In this document: in pieces, positions 58,036-64,000 of the stretch
How positions within the stretch are numbered: the stretch's first letter is position 1
Layout of the letters: every line of letters starts with the position of its first letter
Assembly: GCA_963682055.1 (NCBI GenBank)
Contig: OY821740.1
Span: 44,598,795-44,662,794, forward strand
Length of the DNA: 64,000 nucleotides
DNA from: Primula veris
Taxonomy: Eukaryota; Streptophyta; Magnoliopsida; Ericales; Primulaceae
Direction of reading: 5' to 3'
The notes under the pieces: generated by a model
The model's input: the letters and a program-made list of their open reading frames with translations, nothing else
Databases searched by the model: none
Told to the model about the DNA's origin: nothing
Translations under genes and position numbers: made by a program

Positions 58036-58868
58036 CTTCGAACCAATAAACGAGGCGACCTATTATGTGGTTCATTTGCAAAACTTATATGCCTTATCCT
58101 CGAAATAGTTTCCATTTTTACGATTTGAGGAAAAAATAAACAAATGACTATCTATGCATTAATTCCGTTTGCAACTTTTCACTTACAGTAGCTATATACT
58201 TAACAAATATCAGAGATAAATATAAGTGGGGTAGGGCATGTAGCGGCTAAATCGTCCCACATGAGCAAGAGTACTGGCACATGAGTCCATGACTTAGGTG
58301 CCACCTTTACCAGCTTTTGGTGCTCTTTTTTTCACTTACCTTCAAGCTCAATCAAGCTCAAACTATCTTGTGTTAAACTTGTGAAATACTCTAGTCTTCA
58401 TGGATACGCCTGCAGAACAAAAAGATAAAGTTTTTGGTGATATTTTTCATTGAAGAAATAAGATGATATTATTTATTTATAAATGGTTTTGCTTACTTAT
58501 GGGAACTAATTATGATTTTTTCTAAAAATAATTGTCTAAGAGTGCTTGAGATAAAAATTTATAGATGAAATCAGATAAAAAATATCATATATGGTTGAAT
58601 GTTAGTGTGACGGGAAAAAAAGCGTAAAGAGAAACCTACATCTGAAGTTCTGAACAGAAAGAAAATGGTAATTAGTACGCTTTACACTTCACGCCATGAT
58701 ATCGTGTATACCATATGAATATATGATTTTTCCCGTATGGTACATTTAGTATGCTTCACACTTTCATTTTGCCACAACTCACTCTTAATTTGTCCCCTTT
58801 TTAATGACAAAGGAGATTGTACAAGCACAAAAATACTGATATTTTAAGCATAATTTATGACTATTGTT
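58036..58868. repeat. Diverged direct duplication, copy A
   Basis: This is collinear with 59250-60191. Shared blocks are tattatgtggttcatt, ttccgtttgcaacttttcac, aaatcgtccca, ggtgctctttttt, gcctgcagaacaaaa, aaaatggtaattagtacg, cacgccatgatatcgtg and tatgatttttcccgtatgg. No long ORF is present, so it is either a noncoding gene, regulatory DNA or an unrecognised repeat. Confidence 0.82.
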
Positions 58869-59249
58869 AGAACAATTATGCATCAATTCCCACATCTATT
58901 ATATTTGTTAAAGTTATGGACGTGTTATTAAAAATAATTCCACATCCATCTGTTTATACCTCTCCTCAAAACATGCGATGTTGCCAGTAGGAAAAGCAAG
59001 TGTTTTTCATACTTTTGAATACAATTATGTATTTCATCAATTTTTTAGAGTGAAGTTTTATGCACATACTTACACACACATACTCGCAACGTCCCTTATA
59101 ATTGAATTACTGGATACGACACTGATTGACGACCCCCTTACGTAGTTAAAGTTATAATACGGAACAGTACATGATGGAAGCATACCATATATGGTCATAT
59201 TGACTCTATCTATTAGATTGTCATTAGACAAGACAAGACTTAGACAAGA

Positions 59250-60191
59250 CTTCTAAGCAAATAAACAAGGCAACGATTATGTGGTTCATTTTCAAAACTA
59301 TTTTCTTATTGTCTTAGATGCCTTTTCCTCTAAAAAGTTTCCATGTTTCCGTTTTCAGGAAAATAAAAATCAAGATTCTAACTCCACCCCACGTGACTAT
59401 CATTCCGTTTGCAACTTTTCACTTATAGTAGTTATACTTAACAAAATGTCAGAGCATGTAGTGGTCAAATCGTCCCATATGAGTAAGTAATTACAGTGGC
59501 ACATGACTTAGGTTCCCCTTTTACCAGCTTTCGGTGCTCTTTTTTCACTTATCTTCAAGCTCAAACTCTCTTGTTTGTATTTCCCAACACCTGGTGAAAC
59601 ACTCCAGTCTTCAAGGATATGCCTGCAGAACAAAAGGATAAAGGTTTTTGGTGAAATCTTGCAATGAAGATTGGCCGACGTTATAATATTATATTGATGG
59701 TTTTAGATTTTAACTTGCTTATGGAATTGGGAACTGACTATATAGTATTATATTTTTAAAAATAACAGTCTAAAAGTACTTGTGATGATTTTTCTAAATG
59801 AATATGCCGATTTGTATCATCATCTAATATGCCTATTGTTCATAGATATCCGATATGTATATATATTACGTGGGTTTTGTAGTAGTGTACTGGTTAACTT
59901 TAAAAAACTTGATGAAATCAGCAAAAAAATATGGTTGAATGTCAGCGTGACCAAAAACAAGCGTAACGAGAAACCTATATCTGAAAAGAGAGAAAATGGT
60001 AATTAGTACGTTTTACGATTCACGCCATGATATCGTGCAGAGTATGATTTTTCCCGTATGGTACATGTGGTATATTTCACACTTCAATCTCATATCGACA
60101 CAACTCACTTTTTTTTCCTTCTATTGGCAAGTAGACTGTGTATAAGCACAAAAATATTGATATCTTACTCTTAATTAATAGATTTCGTTAG
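59250..60191. repeat. Diverged direct duplication, copy B
   Basis: This is the second copy of the block at 58036-58868, about 1.2 kb downstream and in the same orientation. Order is conserved throughout, with indels. The best kept parts are the internal blocks rather than the ends. Confidence 0.82.
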
Positions 60192-63087
60192 CTACGTGCC
60201 TGATCTTAGAGTTTTGGGTACTATACACTCGTTGGATTCGTTACTGCAATAGAAAAAAAATGTCAACAAAGTCATGGCCAGGTGAACCTTTTTGGAAATT
60301 AGGAATATGATACTAATATGGGCCTTCTAATGTTCCAAGTTGGTGCCTTCTTAGGAATTTTTTTTTATATATTTGTATAGAAGTACTATCTATTTATACA
60401 ATAGAAACTATATGGAAATCAAATTATCTCAAAAAATAGAGAATCACTGACAACGGGCCTTCTAATATTCTTCACGATATGCAACATACTCTATCAAATA
60501 ACTCAGTCAGAGAATCGCTAACAATCATACTGATATCAAGACCACGCAATCGCAAGAATGCACTTATTAAAGTTGCACTAATAAAACAAACGAGTTGACT
60601 TCATAAATTTGTAACTTACTCGACGAATATACCAAACTAGTTCATCGTTCCAAATCGTGCGTATATGGCTCATTGTAGTCTCCAAAAAGGTTTGATCAAG
60701 TTAAGAATTCATTTGATGGGTGGGATACTTGTTTCTACTATATGACAAATTTGTCGGGAAAAAAACTGAATCGCAATGATGACTTTACAAAATCATATTC
60801 CATTAAACGTGTACCAAATGCAGCGTTTAATTTCCAAATGTTCCTTAATATCCTTCCTAAAAGTCTACCACGTCGTTTTGAACGAATAAAACTGTTCGCT
60901 ATATGAAAAGATAATTTTCATGAGCATCACAACTCAGTCTTTCCAGCAGTGTCTAGGAATCTTTGGAAATACATCCCTCGTCCTATGTTTATCCATACAG
61001 TCCAATTGTAAATTCATTAATAGGGCATTTTGTCAAAGCTGGTCTAATGAACAATCTACAAAGTAACAGTTAACTATATAAACACACACAATTACTCAAT
61101 GTGATAAACACTTCAATAAACACAAATTACGTTCAAATGTAATGCTGTAATTCAAAATACAATATTAGACAGTCTAATGCACAGTAGAGGCTTCAAAACC
61201 AAATGTAGCAAACATCCGCTTTGGTCGTCAACGTGATTCGGGTCTCTCTGTCTTTTTTTTTTCTAACCATATATTATTGACACCAAAGAAAATATTTGTG
61301 CTTGAGTCATACTCTGCTAGCATAATATCCAGCAATAAATCTGGTCAAAATACGCTAACTCCACTACTCAAAGCTGAAAAAGACACCGCTTCTATATTTT
61401 CAAAGGCAAAAAGAGTCCAATTTTAAGCCTTAAAAACTCAAGAACACCAAATCAACGGAAATTAGCTTCGCAAATCACCCTATTTCTCCTTATAACCCTT
61501 AAGCTTATATCTCATTTGAGCACCGGATCAATGTGATCAAATGCGTGAAATACCAGCAACCAAACCTTTAATTTAGCTAGTGTAATCGAGCCGAGGCCCA
61601 GAATTAGTCCCAAAAACCTTGCAATATAGGAAATAAAATAAGCAAATAATCGTATAATTTTATTTAAGAGCAAATTGCACTCTCATAGACATTAGAAATA
61701 ACTATTTCCTAAATAGAAACAGATATGATTTTGACTTTAATGTCTAAACATACAAATCACGTTACTTTAAAAAAACGTTAATAAAATGTAACAAAGGCGT
61801 CACAAGTTTCTAATAGGCCTAATTGAATTTTTTTTAAATGTGATATATTGTTATTAAGTTCTAAAAAATCAACCAAATTATATCCAACTTTATAAAAAAC
61901 AGCTACTGTAGTTGTATCTCAATTTTTTTAATATATCTACAAAACTCATGTTTGTTTATATATAGTAATAAGGGGTAAAATTTGTAACTAATATTATGAG
62001 TGGTATAAGTATAAATGTTATTAGTAATACCCCTTATTAGCATAAAATGTAGTACAACCAACTGAAATTTGTGTAAACAAACATGATAACTAATATTTTA
62101 AAGATGCATAAACCTAAATTGATTCAACAGTATTTATAAAGGATTTAGAACAATAACAGTTTTAACATGAATTCTTTTTGCAACATTATCTGAATTCCGA
62201 AATTTTGTGTTTCGTGATGGTTTCATAATCTGTTAAAATTTAAATTGGAAATGGTCCATCAAAGTAATTCGTAAGTGCATATTTGGATTGAATGACAGCG
62301 TCTCCATTTTAACAGATGTGACTAAGGGTGAATGTATAACTTCAGAGGCGGTTTAGAGGCAAAGCAAAACAGGCTTCCGACTCAAGTGACATAGCAAAAA
62401 TATAAAAATAAAGAAATAAAGCAATACAAAATTGTGAATTTTTTTTTGTCCAATAAAAGGTGTAAGGGTGAAACTCTTCGTTATTTACTAAGGTGCCGAT
62501 GATTTGTGGGCCGTCACTGTATAACATTATATTTGTGATATTTGTACTGTCTTGTTCGTTAAATTGATGATATTACTTGATGTCTATTGTCTATCTTTGG
62601 TTAAAAAAGGCTTGTCGGATTTTGTCTGTTTAAATATCGTAATAATATGTGGCATAGCATTATTTGAAGTTGTATGATTGTTTTCAATTAAAGTACTACT
62701 GCACATTACATTCATCATTTCAACAAAAAAGCCAGTTTTTTAGGAAGATGGGTTGGTTATTGGGATTGAATAGTTAGGGTCAAGATAGGGCAAATAAGAT
62801 CAAAAACATCATATATTCTGTAGGTGGTGAGAATTTTTCATTACAAATTTAGATGATTGTTTGTAAAATTTGTCAACTATCAGTCACCCTATTTATACAT
62901 GATGTACCTTTTTCGTCTAATCTCTCAACTTAAGAATTATCTTATTGATTTTTTTTTTCTTTTTCCAATTGTTAAGCATGTGGCTGAGTGTGACGATCAA
63001 CATATCTCCCTCTTTTCTTCTTAGTTCTCATTCTCCTGCTTTGTTTTTCTTTATTTTTTGCAACTCTCTCTTGTTGAAGAATACTCA
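60192..63087. other. Intergenic, no gene seen
   Basis: AT-rich DNA. The only structure noted is an inverted repeat at 61946-62086. Confidence 0.5.
61946..62086. repeat. Inverted repeat, possible small MITE (141 bp)
   Basis: The ends TCATGTTTGTTTA and TAAACAAACATGA are perfect inverted repeats of 13 bp. A second inverted pair, aataaggggta and taccccttatt, lies inside. No target duplication was identified. Confidence 0.6.
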
Positions 63088-63415
63088 ATGGATAGTCTTC
63101 CTAATTACATGAATGATCGAGTATGTCCCCCTCCCTTCTATCTCTCTACATATACACACACATATGACTAACGAACTACACACATGTATATGAACACTTA
63201 CCCTCTAAATCTCCCAACCTCAGGAATACGATGAGTATCTTGATGCGATGCTTGCTAGCTTCCATCGTGATGGTTTGTTTGTTGACTCGCCTATTCTTGG
63301 CGACGACAATAATATTCAGTTAGACGACTTGTTATATGAGGATAAACTTGATGACAACCCTGATATTGCTCACAAAATTAACAATGAGTTTTCTCTTCCC
63401 ACTCTCAGAAAATGA
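63088..63415 (+). CDS. Unrecognised small two-exon reading frame
   Basis: The ATG at 63088 reads MDSLPNYMNDR to a GTATGT donor after 63120. The second exon starts after CTCAG at 63224 (EYDEYLDAMLASF) and runs to TGA at 63413-63415, giving 74 aa. The product is acidic (D/E-rich, LGDDNNIQLDDLLYEDKLDD) with no domain I recognise. A pyrimidine-rich leader precedes the ATG. It may be the first part of a longer gene that continues with the exon-like stretch at 63592, but no phase-matching donor joins them. Confidence 0.45.
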
Positions 63416-63419
63416 AAAT

Positions 63420-63590
63420 CGATATATCCTTCGCCCCTAAATAATTGTTCTTTTACGAAATTACGTGCAACTCCGATTCGTAATATCCCGTATCTAACTT
63501 ACCGAAATCAATTTTTTCAAAAGCTTAATATATAGTTTAATGTGTAAACTATGTGATTTTGTTTTGAAATTTTTTATTTTTTTGGAATAT
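63420..63590. repeat. Relic of the Stowaway-like family in an intron or spacer
   Basis: aattgttcttttacgaaat, cgtgcaactccga, ttaccgaaatcaatttttt and agtttaatgtgtaa echo the 17428 and 29393 MITEs. The termini are not clear. Confidence 0.4.
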
Positions 63591-63591
63591 A

Positions 63592-64000
63592 ATAGGAGAA
63601 ATGGAGGCATGTCGATGATGCTCAATTAGACATGATAAGAAGCTATTATTTGAATCTATCATTTCATGTGACACTTGATAAAATCAAGTTAGATTCACAA
63701 CTCGTCAAGCATGCATTAGTGGATAGTGGTATTATCACCCATCTCAGAGAAGTTGTAAAGAAGACGATACACAATATCAATAACGAAAGCTATAAGGAAA
63801 CTATGCGGTGCTATTGTAGCTGAATTGTCGACTCTTGTAGAAGTTTTGAAAAATGAAAAAGATCTTAATTCAAGAAAAATAGCATGCATCTTGGGGAGAA
63901 GCGATAAGAATATAACGATAATGAAAGAAAAGTTTGCCAAACAAGCCACGACCAATGACTTTGCTGGAGCGCAAATGCATCTGAACAATCAAGAAACAGA
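63592..64000 (+). pseudogene. Unrecognised coding remnant cut by the window end
   Basis: After an acceptor-like ATAATAG, an open frame reads EKWRHVDDAQLDMIRSYYLN and continues to about 63810. A shift of frame is then needed to keep coding-like sequence (AIVAELSTLVEVLKNEKDLN, then KIACILGRSDKN), which stays open to the window end. The mix of good coding texture and a single frame break suggests a recent pseudogene or a missed short intron. I do not recognise the family; it looks helical. Confidence 0.4.

Noticed and set aside
1..64000. CRISPR arrays, bacterial operons, riboswitches
   Set aside because: The sequence is plant nuclear DNA. The direct repeats found are tandem or transposon repeats without spacer structure.

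Overview
This is plant nuclear DNA, most likely from a eudicot. It is AT-rich, its genes are split by GT-AG introns, and it carries plant-specific families (a WOX homeobox gene and a plastid lipoamide dehydrogenase) together with plant transposons (Tat-lineage Ty3/gypsy, LINEs, Stowaway and hAT-type MITEs). I cannot name the species from the sequence.

Layout. 145-11072 is a complete, young Tat/Retand-like LTR retrotransposon. It has identical 5-bp target duplications and 685-bp LTRs that differ by 3 substitutions and 2 homopolymer indels. Its gag-pol is one open frame, and between pol and the 3' LTR lies an intact antisense gene of three exons with its own TATA box. 12514-14876 is a 5'-truncated LINE. 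18535-20054 is a two-exon WOX3/PRESSED FLOWER-type gene. 22829-26882 is a second, longer LINE of the same type and orientation, with an odd 5' junction. 26883-29900 is AT-rich DNA with several palindromic MITEs. 31069-34809 is an intronless NFRKB-type gene (predicted INO80-associated nuclear protein) with introns in both UTRs. 36987-44069 (minus) is a 15-exon plastid dihydrolipoamide dehydrogenase. 44917-45471 is a small LEA-2/NHL-type membrane protein gene, divergent from it. 47163-55917 (minus) is a 22-exon kinesin-5. 56000-63087 is intergenic, with a diverged 1.2-kb-spaced direct duplication. 63088-64000 holds pieces of an unrecognised gene cut by the window edge.

The host genes are unrelated housekeeping or developmental genes (fatty-acid-related pyruvate oxidation in plastids, chromatin, spindle motor, organ-margin development); I see no pathway linking them. 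The exon chains of the dehydrogenase (560 aa), the kinesin (1020 aa) and the retrotransposon antisense gene (817 aa) were built by hand from GT-AG junctions, and each stays in frame throughout.

The observations most worth a second look are the intact spliced antisense gene in the retrotransposon and its LTR-like promoter core, the decayed duplicate of the kinesin last exon together with the out-of-frame remnant of its conserved tail, the repeated copies of an exon-1 splice junction inside the dehydrogenase intron 1, the filler DNA at the LINE 5' junction, and the duplicated noncoding blocks near 58-60 kb.
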